64,000 nt of DNA from Patiria pectinifera (taxonomy: Eukaryota; Echinodermata; Asteroidea; Valvatida; Asterinidae). A program made the position numbers and the translations under genes. The notes beneath the pieces were generated by a model. It made no database searches. It was given only the letters and a program-made list of their open reading frames with translations, and was not told the origin of the DNA. The DNA is taken from the NCBI GenBank assembly GCA_029964075.1, contig CM057135.1, positions 6,867,001 to 6,931,000 on the forward strand, read 5' to 3'. Of this stretch, positions 44,045-54,715 are shown in pieces (within the stretch, counting starts at the first letter, position 1; each line of letters begins with the position of its first letter).

Positions 44045-44358
44045 CAAGGGCGGATCCAGGGGGGGGGGGGGTTTAAAAGGGGGCATCCCCCCCCCCAAAA
44101 AGAAACCAATTTTTTTTGTTTTGTTTATGTGACTTTGCAATAAAGGCAGGCAATGAGTACACCACCATCTTTTCCTCAAAAAAACATTGGTTAAAGTGGT
44201 CAGAAATTGCCTCAGATTGCACTACAGAGCATCTAGTATCCCAAAATTTTTCGGGGCCCTTAAGCGGGCCCCGAGCCCCACGCCATAATTTTTTTCACCC
44301 ACTTTTTTGAGGGATCTAATTTTGTTTTGGCCCCCCCCCTCCCAAATTGTGTTCTGGA
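44045..44358. mobile_element. hAT-type MITE, copy A (right end incomplete)
   Basis: Starts CAAGGGCGGATCCAGG followed by a G tract and a C tract, contains GCAGGCAATGAGTACACCAC and TCGGGGCCC..GGGCCCCGAG, and ends GTGTTCTGGATC without the final CGCCCTTG. The same family, complete, is at 56,545-56,858 in the opposite orientation. Confidence 0.8.
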
Positions 44359-45045
44359 TCTTTACTTTTAAGTTAAATCAAATCACCTGTAAAATAAAAA
44401 TAATCTAGCATCCTTTTTGATGGTACTATTGCTGATCTAAGGTAAACTCGGCAAATTTTTCAAATGTGTAAACCAAACTCAAAAGCGAACGATGTTTTTC
44501 CTTTAATTTCATTTTGTATGTTTTTTGTCCATAATTATTATTTTTTTCCATATATTTGAAAAGGTTTTTAGCGCCGTTACCACACTGTAGAGACAATTTA
44601 TATCTTTGTTCACTTGTTCTAGTGATAACTTTTGGTTTGAATCATCTTTTAAGTACGTTCGAGAAGGATACATTTTAAGACATGAAAACCAGACAATCAT
44701 TGAAACTATTGGGCATGCGTGAAAAGACAAACTAAATTCACGCACGGTCTATGGGGCTAAAACATACGTGGGTTGTGAAAGAAGCTGAAGGCCGCCCTCA
44801 ATACCCCAAGACCTACTGGCCTGGTAACGCAGCTTCAGAAAAAACGTTGGACTGTGCTCTATGCATTTGATGAACACATCTAATGGACCAGACTATATTG
44901 CCGAACCGGTTACCATGTATGTAGCGTCCGTGGTATTTTGGAAAAGGTACAGCTTTTTTGTGTGTGGAAAAACTTGTATTTCAGTATAATTGTTTCTAGT
45001 ACTTGGGCGCAATAAGAGTTTTTGTATAGCTCTATATATTAGTAA

Positions 45046-47285
45046 TCCTTACTTTTAGGACCCCGTTCCTATATAGGAAGGAAAAAACTCACCAAAACAG
45101 TTGACTAATTCACTAAATCATTAATGACACTCAAAATTGACATTCTGATATTTAAACCATTGATCTCCATATACACAGACTGGATAGGACATCGCGTACG
45201 AACGTGCGTCCGCGCGCGCGTTTTTTGAAAAGGGTAAAGAACACAATTTCGCATTCGAGTTGTGTACACTTTCGAACGGAGGATTAACAAATGAAGTTGG
45301 GTTTTCTTCGGTTTCTTTGTCATTTTTGAAAGAATAAAAGAAACAGAGATCTTAATTGATCAAAATCGACGAGGAGTATAGTCAACGTGTGCGCAGCATT
45401 AGATTGCTGGAGTCAGGAAGTATGGAGCGTTGAAGAATAGGACAATTATTCGCAAGTAAGTTTTTTTTTAACGAGGCCTATACAACATGGCATGGAGGAA
45501 TATGAACATGGGAATGTCAAAGCAAATTATGTCGCTCTGAGTTTAATATAGTGTTCAATATAGTTTATTCGAATAACTTTTATAGCTTTTATATGCAAAA
45601 TCTGATTGAATTATGTCTGCCTTAAACGCCTACCGAAATGTTTCTATTCTTTTTCTTTATAAAGAGAAACCGAGGAGATGGTTTATGCTAAATTACTGCA
45701 CAACCGGCAGATTGACCTTCATATCAACAATGAACTTCAGCAAAGCCATAGCAAAAACCACCAGCTGCAGGACGATATCCGAGACGGACGAAAATGGAGA
45801 ACTTCACGGAGGGATGGAATCAACTGTATCATCCACTGAATGGAATATGCGATGTGATATGCATCTGAGAGTTTGACTTAATCAATTTTTACGATGTGGA
45901 ACTGTTAACGTTAATTGATTTTCTTTTTGAAAAGAAGCTGTGGAGTTCAACGCAAGTATTTTTGTAAGCTCCCAAGATGACTGACACATTATTGACAGTT
46001 TGTATGGTGAAGAAAGCAATGAGTACTTTTACAGTTTGAAATTATATTGTGTGCGCCTTTTTATAAGATTATTAGCTATAGCCATTAATACATCGTCATA
46101 TTCGCTCAAAAAACGATTCCCATTACACTTACAAGTAATTATATTTATTTTCAGAAGTATAGCTAAACATTTAATTATAAAACAAGACCGTGCGTAGCTT
46201 GAATTATTCTTTGACAAAAATAGAATTTTGGTTTGTGATTCATCTCCTTTCACACAATATCACAAGAGGTGAACGATGTCATTCCCTGATCAATCTAGGG
46301 ACGGGAAGAAGTTTTTACTGATTACTTTGTAAAATTAAGGTTTTTTTCTTACCTTTTAGATTCTAATTGGTTTATGTTCGGGTTTTTAATAAATATATCA
46401 ATCATTTGAATGAATCTCCATACAATTTCTCGTGTGAGTGTTCAGTTATAAAAATTTATATGAAGTCATTTTAGCATTATTATTAATACAATAATCATTT
46501 CATTGATGGAGTAATTCAGTGTTTCCCCTAATGACCAATGTGCCAATAGTAAATTGGCAATTTACTTACAATCATTTTTGGAAGGAGGAGGAGAGATTTA
46601 AAAAAAAAAAAAAAAGGAAAAGGAAATGGGGGGTTCTTGAATTTCGAAAATACATAATAAGAAAGTGTATATCAAGAAAGTGTGGAAAAGCTGTCTGGAG
46701 GGATTGAGGGTAACTCTTCATCGTTCAGTTAGATATTTTTTTAAAGATTTGTTTTGGAGGAGCTGTAAAAAAAATTCACTCGATAATCCATTTTCCAAAG
46801 TAAACAAATTGAAAGCACAATGCGCGTTTACCCGTCTGACAGTAAACGCGCCGCCATTGTTCGGCCGCGCATTCGTGCAGAAACACTGCGCGATGTCCTA
46901 TCCAGTATGTGTATATGGAGATCAATGATTTAAACACACTCCAAAGCCAAGATGGCAAACCTGAAAGCTCAAATGCGATGAAAGCTCGATGCTGATTGGC
47001 AGAGTAAAAATAAACATCTATTTTTTTTTTTAGCAGTCAATTACCATCGGGCTTTGATTGTGTAGAGCTTTTACGCGTGCGAGAACTACATCATGCACGT
47101 CTGACTGCGAAAAAAGGCAGGAAAGTCACATTTTCTTTGAAAGTGCTTTCAAAATTACAGCTCACAGGAGTTTATAAAAAAAGAAGACTGCTTTAGTCTG
47201 CAAAAGTTACATTGGTTCTGGACAGTCATCTGCAAAAGTCAGTTTTGAACAGAACTCGTAAAAATAGAGGGAGTGTGCATTTATG
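45046..47285. mobile_element. Inverted-repeat element related to the 31,538 element
   Basis: Left sequence GTAATCCTTACTTTTAGGAC at 45,046 matches the outer end of the 31,538 element. Right sequence 46,940-47,280 matches its right half (CCAAGATGGCAAACCTGAAA, CACGTCTGACTGCGAAAA, AAGTCAGTTTTGAACAGAAC). An inner inverted pair, GATCTCCATATACACAGACT (45,163) and its complement near 46,905-46,925, followed by CGCG-rich sequence on both sides, suggests a second element nested inside. The interior, about 45,400-46,880, has no convincing gene. Confidence 0.5.
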
Positions 47286-47536
47286 TGCACGCTGAATGAG
47301 ACCGGCACTCATGTTCATACTAAATTTAAAAAAAAAATTGGCTAGGAATAGGACTGGCCGAGTTAGTATTTATGAGAGTCGACTGTAAATGTTAAACCTT
47401 CTTAAACATGTTTTGCAAATCCAATATAATGTGGTGGCCGAATACAGAAATCTTTCCGAGTGGTCTGTATGTTATCTAGTTGTGAATGGAATAAGTCATT
47501 TTTTTCCCTCTGTTTTTGTTTGTGTTTCTGCAGAAA

Positions 47537-48898
47537 ATGGTGAAGATTCCCAAGATCGATGTTAGCCGTGGCCCGCAGAATCTTCCTTCAACTCCCCCGA
47601 GGTTGGCATCTCCTCGGGGGAGACGCCTGCCTGTATTTGGGCAGTGCGCAAACCAGTTGACACACACTCCAGGTGTGTTCGTACTCCGAGAACATGGGAG
47701 TCAGCGTCCTCCTTGTTCTCTATACGAGGGTACTGGGGTCAGCGTGCCCTTCAGCTGGTCCGTATGGCATGAGAAAAGGTGCACAATTGACCTTGGCAAT
47801 AACCAAGAATATACAAAGAATATTGACATAAGAATCAGAAATAACCTTGAGATAATACTCAGAAATAACTTTGAGAAAACTCTCAGCAGTAACCTTGAGA
47901 AAAAACTGGGCATGAGTCTTGAGATGACACTTGACAGGAGTGGTGATGTACTTGGTGATGATGGTCGGATGATAGCTGGTGCATACCTTCAGGCTGAAAC
48001 TGTGATAGATCTGAAGCAGAAGAGAATCAGTAAGCTAACAAAGAAGAGATTAGAAAATCAGGTAGCAATGAGATGGTTGAAAGCAAGGGGCAAGACGTGC
48101 TGTAGCAGAGCTAAGGTCTTGGACTGTGTTGTTGAGTATCATAAAGAGAAAAGAAAAGTATCTAAGCCTAACAGAAAGAAAATGAGAAGATACAAGCGTA
48201 GACAGGTATATCATAGGTCAAAGAATGGTAGGATGGAGATCCGCATGAGTCGAGAACAATAAAGAAGCTGTGAGAAAGCACAAAAGAATATTCAAGGTCA
48301 TACGAAAAGAAGTTTGAGCTATGTGATAAAGAGGATACAGCATAGAGAGAAATGCAAAGAAAAGCTAAAGTGGAAAACTCTGAATGGTAAAATGGTGTTC
48401 AAGAACCATACATGCTCAAATGCTGTTAAGCAGTTGGGGAGAAAGTCTGATACAAAGTGTTCAAGTGTTGGCAAAGCGAAGGTGAAGAATGTCCATTGTG
48501 TGGTGAAAAAATGTCAACAAAGTTCGGTTGATGTACAGATTCATGCTGAAGAGTGCTGGATGTGTGATCAGTTGGTTGTGTCACCAGACTGGAGAGTGGA
48601 GTGCGATTCTTGTCATATTTACTATCATGTCAAATGTATGAATTTCTACAAGATGCAGCAAATTTTGTTGAATAAGTCAGTAACGTGGGTGTGTCTGAAA
48701 TGTGGTAGGGCTACTTATTGTACCTCTCTTGTGCATGATCTTGACATTCCTACAGATGGCACAGTGTACGATGTAATTGGTTCACGCAGTGATGACCCTG
48801 GTGCAGTGATGGAGAGTGGCATTGATGCAACTAGTACAGAGAATATAGGTAAGAATAAGAAAGAGGCATTGCTGAAACAGACAGGGGATATTCCTTAA
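47537..48898 (+). pseudogene. Helitron leader and first PHD-like finger
   Basis: The start is taken at ATG 47,537, which directly follows a TTTCTGCAG acceptor-like sequence, so a 5' intron is plausible. After a variable head come repeated short units (NNLEIIL, NNFEKTL, SNLEKKL), then a basic region (KRLENQVAMRWLKARGKTCC, VSKPNRKKMRRYKRR) matching the other Helitron. A TAA at 48,260-48,262 interrupts, and the same frame continues to PHD-1 (CWMCDQ, CDSC, YYHVKC, WVCLKC: C4HC3 spacing) and LVHDLDIPTDG. It ends at a TAA at 48,896 with an Asn/Lys-rich tail. PHD fingers usually bind histone tails; what this one binds is unknown. Confidence 0.75.
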
Positions 48899-49053
48899 GG
48901 AGCAAAAAGGACAAAAGTAAGAGCTGTGCAAATGAAAATAGAAATAATGCAGAAAGAACTACCGAAAACAGAAATGATGCAGAAAAATCAAAGAAGAAGG
49001 AACTACATGTAGCTGGTGAGGATGGAAAGTCACAGAATACCGGTACATCCTAT

Positions 49054-49960
49054 ATGCTTAAAAGTATAAAGAGACAACTGTCGCTCAGTAGTGAAAAAAG
49101 TGAAATGAAAATGAAAGTAAGGAAAAAGCAAATGCAGGAAAAAAGTGAAGAAAGAGAAGATAATGCTCAAAGAAGTGGAGATAGAAAATTGCAATTAAGA
49201 AGGTGTAAATCAGTAACATGTATACATGAAGAGTTGTCTGAAAATCTGGCAGGGCCTGTAGATAGTAGAGAAGTGAGTGGAGCATATGAACATAATATAA
49301 GGTTGGAAGAAAAAGTTGTGCAGGGAACTTGTCATCAAGGTCATCCTAAATTTGGAGCTCACATTGGCAAACTATGTGTAACTAATGGATTGAGCTGTGT
49401 CTTGTTGAGTAAGTTGAAAAAAATTAAAAGAATGGACTTCTCATCATGACATTGATGCACTACTGAATATTGGAAATGAGTTGTATGGGTATTTATCTCA
49501 CAGTTCCACAGTAAGTCATGGCTATCTGTTAGTGACTGAATTGCCAAATGAGTTAGATCTGTTGAATCATCATTTCAATATGGACTTTCATGACCCTGTA
49601 TGCGGTACATTTGGAGAGGAGTGCAGTTGGCCTGAATTTCATATGATGCCAATAAATCGAGCCTTAGAACAATATCTTCAGCAGTACTACACATGTTTTA
49701 TAACTTTTGATGGAAACACATTTGTTGTAATTGCTCAAGATGGGATGTATTATATCTTTGACTCTCATTCTAGGAATCAAGACGGTTACCTGGTCAGTGA
49801 AGGATGCAGTTTGCTTAAACGTGTTCATGCATGGCAAGATGTACACAGGTATTGTAGTAATTTGGCAAACTCTATGTGCTTGTCTAACAATGAGCAGTTT
49901 GAACTTACAGGTGTGTCTGTTTCGCTAGATGATGAGGTAGGAGACAATGTACTTGTACAT
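49054..49960 (+). pseudogene. First C76 (UL36-like) cysteine protease unit of the Helitron
   Basis: 49,054-49,449 ends with VVQGTCHQGHPKFGAHIGKL followed by CVTNGLSC: Gln and Cys are 13 residues apart as in the herpesvirus tegument deubiquitinase active site. A frame change near 49,445 leads into ALLNIGNELYGYLSHSS, PNELDLLNHHFNMDF, FHMMPINRALEQYLQQYY, and VVIAQDGMYYIFDSHSRNQ, whose Asp-x-His (near 49,759-49,767) would complete the triad. Domain assignment is by motif spacing from memory. The frame change makes this unit non-functional as it stands. Confidence 0.65.
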
Positions 49961-51289
49961 GTAAGTGGCATTAGGACTGTACGGGATAGTACTGGTTGTG
50001 ACCATGGAGTAAAAGACTATACTGGAAATGCTGGTTGTAGCGTAAGCAATGATGGTGAGTTCTCTAACAATGTCACAGAAGATGTCAGTCACGTGTCTCA
50101 TGGTATAAACAAAAATGTCGGGTGTAGTAATGCTCCAAGAACAGTGCAAAAAGGGAAAGAGATGAGTGTACAGTGTAACAAGGTGACTGGAAAAATGACG
50201 CAATCTGAAGCCAGAAAGTCAAAGAATAGTGAAGCAAATGAAAAGAGTCCAGAAAAATTAAGTCAAAGTCATAACAAGCAATGCTGGTGGTGTGATCAGA
50301 GTATAAAGTCATTTGAAACCCATGTGCAGTGTGATAGCTGTGACATTTGGTATTATGTGAAATGTATGAATTTCTCAAAGATGGACTGGTTGTTGACCAA
50401 CAAAGCTGTGGCATGGATGTGTCGAAAATGTAGAAGAAGTTCTTTTTCAAAGTCACTTTTGTATGATCTTTGTATTCCAACAGATATAAATACATTTGAG
50501 TTGGCAATTCAGGAGACACACAAGGAAGATGAGGCAGACAAGGATGCTCTTGTGGACAGAATGAATCCAGATGATAGCATTAAAGACAAACAGATGAACA
50601 ACGTAAACGGTGTAAGTGGCCTGAAAATGAAGACATGTTCAGCTAGGATAGGGCAGGGGACAGGTTTGAGAAAAATACATGTAACTAAGGGCACGGGACT
50701 AATAATTAAGCAGACTGGTGGTTATTCATTGAGGAAAAGGAATGGCCAGTCTTCAAATGATCAGGATGGAAGGAAAAGAGAAAGAGACAGAATTGTAGAA
50801 ACAAGAAGTGCAATGTGTACAAGAAGTGAAAAGGTTGTGGGTGGTGTCAGTAAAGGCATTGATTCTGATGAAAAGAAGTGTCAAGAAGGAAATGTCCAAA
50901 CAGATCAGGCAGTGGCATTGGAAACAAAACAGACTAAGAGATATGAATTGCGAAGTAGGAAAAGACAGACATCCTGTGCTAGTGGAAGTTGTGAGACAAA
51001 CAGTGGAGCTAAGAAAATGAAATCTAAAACTGATGATAAGAGTATCAGTATGTGTACAAAGAGGCCAGGTGTGTCACATCAAACTCATAAGTCAATGAAA
51101 TGGAAGTGCGAGAAAGTGCCAATAATTTTGAAGAGTAAATGTGGTGTAACTGAACTGGGCAATAATATGCAAAATAGAACAGACACAAAGTGTAGAGTAT
51201 TGGCTGAAAGGACAGTGCAAGGTAACTTCCACCAAGGTGATCTGAGATTTGGTTTTAACAGTGGCAAGCAGTGTGTTGCAAACAGTTAG
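49961..51289 (+). pseudogene. Linker, second PHD-like finger and start of second C76-like unit
   Basis: Same open frame as the end of the first unit. After a Ser/Asn-rich linker comes PHD-2 (CWWCDQ, CDSC, WYYVKC, WMCRKC) with SLLYDLCIPTDINT, paralogous to PHD-1. In PHD-2 the usual zinc-binding His position reads Tyr (WYYVKC against YYHVKC), so this finger may be defective. A Lys/Ser/Thr-rich linker follows (GGYSLRKRNGQSS, KRYELRSRKRQTS). The frame then reads RTVQGNFHQGDLRFGFNSGK and QCVANS, with Gln and Cys 13 residues apart, and meets a TAG at 51,287-51,289. Confidence 0.7.
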
Positions 51290-53011
51290 TGTGTCATTTT
51301 GTACAGTAGAACCAAGTTACTGAAAGACTGGTCTTGTCATGATATGGATGTCACCTTGCAAACGGGAAATGAATTATACTGTCATTTATCTCAGAGCAGT
51401 ACTATGAATAATGACTTTCTCTTGGTGAATGAATTACCAGATGAACTTGATCTGCTGAATCATCATTTTTGTATGAAGTTTGCAGATCCTGTATGTGGAA
51501 CCGTAGGAGATGAGTGCAATTTATCTGAATTTAACATGATCCCTATGAACCGTGCACTAGAAGAGACTCTGCAGAGATATTATGCTCGTTTTATATGTTT
51601 TCATGAAAACACGTTTGTTGTCATTGCTCAGAATGGAATGTATTATATTTTTGATTCACATTCTAGAGATCAGCATGGTAATCAGGCAAGTGAGGGAAGA
51701 AGTTTGCTGAAATGTGTCGCTGCTTGGCGAGATGTTCACAAGTACTGTAACAGTTTGGCACGATCTATGTCATTGTTTAGTAATGAGCAGTATGAAATTA
51801 CAGGCATGAATGGTTGGCTAGATGATGAGGTACATGTAGGACAAGATGCTGCTAGTATTGCATATTGTAGTATACAGGACAATGGGTCTGTCATTGAGGC
51901 TTGTCAGCATGGCACCATAAAACATGATGGAGCTACTTGTAATGCAAGTGTTAGTGATCAGTTGTCTGACAGTGTTGCAGAAGATTGTCCAAATAGTGGT
52001 CATCAAGAGACTTCCAGTAATACAGGTTATGTTGGTGATGATGTTGAAATAACTAAAGTGACACGGCTGGATGCGTTTAAATTTGTTCCGTTGAAATACA
52101 CCACCAAGGTTGGTCTGTGTAGAAAATATGGAATGATCCAAGTATGTGATGAAGTTCATGACATGTCTGTGGAATGTGAAAAAATGGAACGACCTCATGA
52201 TGTAAGGAAAATCAAAGGTGACGGAAACTGTTTCTTCAGAGCTATATCATATGCCATATCAGAAACAGAAGATAACCATATGTGCCTGCGGATGGCAGTT
52301 GTGAATCACATGTTGAAGCACAGAAGCAAATTTGATGGCATTTTGCGAGAAGGTTTTAATAATGTGGAGGAGTATGTCATTCACAAGAGGTTGTTTGATT
52401 CTGGAGTATGGGCTACAGAAGTCGAAATTATGGCAATGGGACATATGCTTGGTGTTGACGTATATACATTTGATGATATAAATAAGTGGTCTATGTTTTC
52501 TAAGAATATTGTCGAAGATAGTGGTATTAATTTGAACGAAGGCATCTATTTATATCACAGACAAAGAATTCACTATGATGTTGTGCTGTCAGTTGACAGA
52601 CATGCAATGAGACAAGCTGTAACTAAAAACAGACATCATACAAGTTGTGTGGATGAGAAACCCCATAATGTATGTCCTTCAAATACTAAGGAAAGAGAAC
52701 ATGTGACATGTAAAACTACTGAAATTGATACAGGTCATAAAGTACTGAAAAGGCAGAGGCGAAAAAGAGCAAATTTGCAATTGACACGTAAAATAGCGAG
52801 ACAGAAGGCTAGGGACAGGTACAGGGAAAAGAAAAAGCAAAGAGATACATGTAGTAAGCAGAAGAAGAAAGTGTATGACCAAAGGAAATACAAAGAAAAT
52901 GCTGACAAGAAGAAGGAAGCATTGAACAAGAAATATCGTGATGACAGTGAGTTTAGAGTAAAAAGATTGAAGACGGAAACAGCTAAATATCGTGATAATG
53001 TTGTATACTGA
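51290..53011 (+). pseudogene. Second C76-like unit (C-terminal part) and OTU cysteine protease
   Basis: Continues the same frame past the TAG: DWSCHDMDVTLQTGNELYCH, FNMIPMNRALEETLQRYYAR, VVIAQNGMYYIFDSHSRDQ with the Asp-x-His pair near 51,650-51,660. Then the OTU domain: RKIKGDGNCFFRAISYAISE with Cys at 52,229-52,231, WATEVEIMAMGHMLGVDVYT, YLYHRQRIHYDVV with His at 52,571-52,573. All OTU catalytic positions visible to me are kept. A basic segment follows (RQRRKRANLQLTRKIARQK, RYREKKKQR) to a TGA at 53,009. Two deubiquitinase-type folds on one Helitron polyprotein are unusual. Confidence 0.82.
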
Positions 53012-53618
53012 GAAAAATTAATTGTTAGTGCGAAGAAAAAATATTGTAATAATGTTGTATACAGGGAAAAGTTAATTAATGCTGGTAAAAGAAGATATTG
53101 TGAGAATGAAACATACAGAAAAGAAAATAAGAATTATAACAAACAAAAGTATCAGGCAAATGTTATATATAGGGAACGGAAAATCAATCTGGCTAAATTG
53201 AAATACCATGTCAGTACTTCATACAAAAAAAGGCTTATTGCCAAGATCAAACAAAAGTATCATACTAACGTAAAATATAGGAGAAATTTAATACAAGCTG
53301 GAATAGAAAGATACCACAGAAAAATTGCGTATCGTCAATACATGAGACGCTGTATGGATAATTTGACAAAGACATTCAACCAAGATATCTGTAAAGGACC
53401 TGAGTAGGTGTGTGCCTCATGTCACCAGCTTCTGTTTAAGAAACAAGTCTTGAAATGCAATAAATACAAATATAAGCATCAAAGTTGTATTTCTGAACAG
53501 TATCTTCATACTTGTAGTGAGGACTGTCAATCAAAGTGTGTTATAGCAGCATCGAGTAGGTCATGTTTGTGGATATGCTACACATGTCATAGAAAATTAC
53601 TTGCTAACAAAATGCCTG
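53012..53618 (+). pseudogene. Helitron basic KY repeats and Cys-rich module
   Basis: Same frame as the preceding segment. Repeats of the form KYxxNxxYRxxxIxxxKxKY run from about 52,880 to 53,390 (NVVYREKLINAGKRRYCEN, KRLIAKIKQKYHTNVKYR). After a TAG at 53,405-53,407 the frame continues VCASCHQLLFKKQVLKCNKY, HTCSEDCQSKC and SRSCLWICYTCHRKLLANKM. Paired cysteines suggest zinc binding. The coding sequence is cut at the AATGCCTG duplication and picks up again at 63,831. Confidence 0.8.
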
Positions 53619-54715
53619 TCACGGCTAGACTAGAAAAAGTTAAAAAAAAAAAAAAAATCAAGTTTGGGCTTGCTGACCTACCCAAGTGAGGAAGCAAAAT
53701 AATTTATCACAGACACAAGATTTAAATATGAAGTAAATCAAGAAAATAATTTAATATATACAAGACAATAATCAATCAATGAACACAGATTAAACTCCCA
53801 AATTACAGTGTGCACTGGTGATGTCAATAAACACAAAATGTCACACTATCACCATCATCTGATCATTCAGGTACATACATGAATATAAACAGAGTAACTA
53901 CAATGTAAGTTATGTCCAATCAACACTATTAAGATTTAGGTTGCAACCTCTCTTCTGAACAACAATGGAGTACTTGCCTAAATTTGGTTTTCAGAAAAAA
54001 AAACAAGTACAATTTTGAATTCCAAATCTATCTCCGGAATTATCCAAACAAATACCGATATTAAAATTATATTCAGTGATGAACAGTAAAACTCGCTAGT
54101 AGTAACAACTGTTCATTCACTCGTCTACAGTGTGCAAATCAATAGGATTATGAGCAATGAAATGCACAATTTTCAGTACAAGTACATGTATCAGGGAATA
54201 TTAAAGAATTCCTTCTCACACAGTACAATTTGCAAATTACAATCTTACTTAGTACTAAAAAAATATACAATGAATTAAAATGACGCTGAATAAATACTTA
54301 ACGCAAGTGACACGAGCAGGTCATGGAGGTGCGTCAGTGGGTCTCTTCCGTGAAGATAACAATGGGTTCTTCCGGATCAGAAGAATCCAAATGACACGGA
54401 GAATTGCCTCTCTAGGAGTCGGACCGGTGATGGTAGGAAAGCACGCTAAGGCTGTGTCCGAAACGGGCGTCTAGGGCTATTGTCTAATGTCTACGTCTCT
54501 AGCTACGGCTCGACGCGTTCAGGCCGATTGGAATTCGGACAAAGCTACGGTCTAGGTTTGCGCCCTCAAGCGACGACTTAACGTTATGTGGTAATTATCG
54601 TCCGTTGCTACGCGCCCTCATGATTATCGTCTGCTGCTGATTGCGCAATGCTTGTTTACAACCGAGTGAATGATTCGGGTCATTCAATGATTCCATTCAG
54701 TAGACTAGTACTAGT

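Noticed and set aside
45613-45876. Plus-strand frame of 87 codons, and an overlapping Gln/Asn-rich frame
   Set aside because: Two frames look equally plausible, no domain is recognised and the region lies inside a repeat element.
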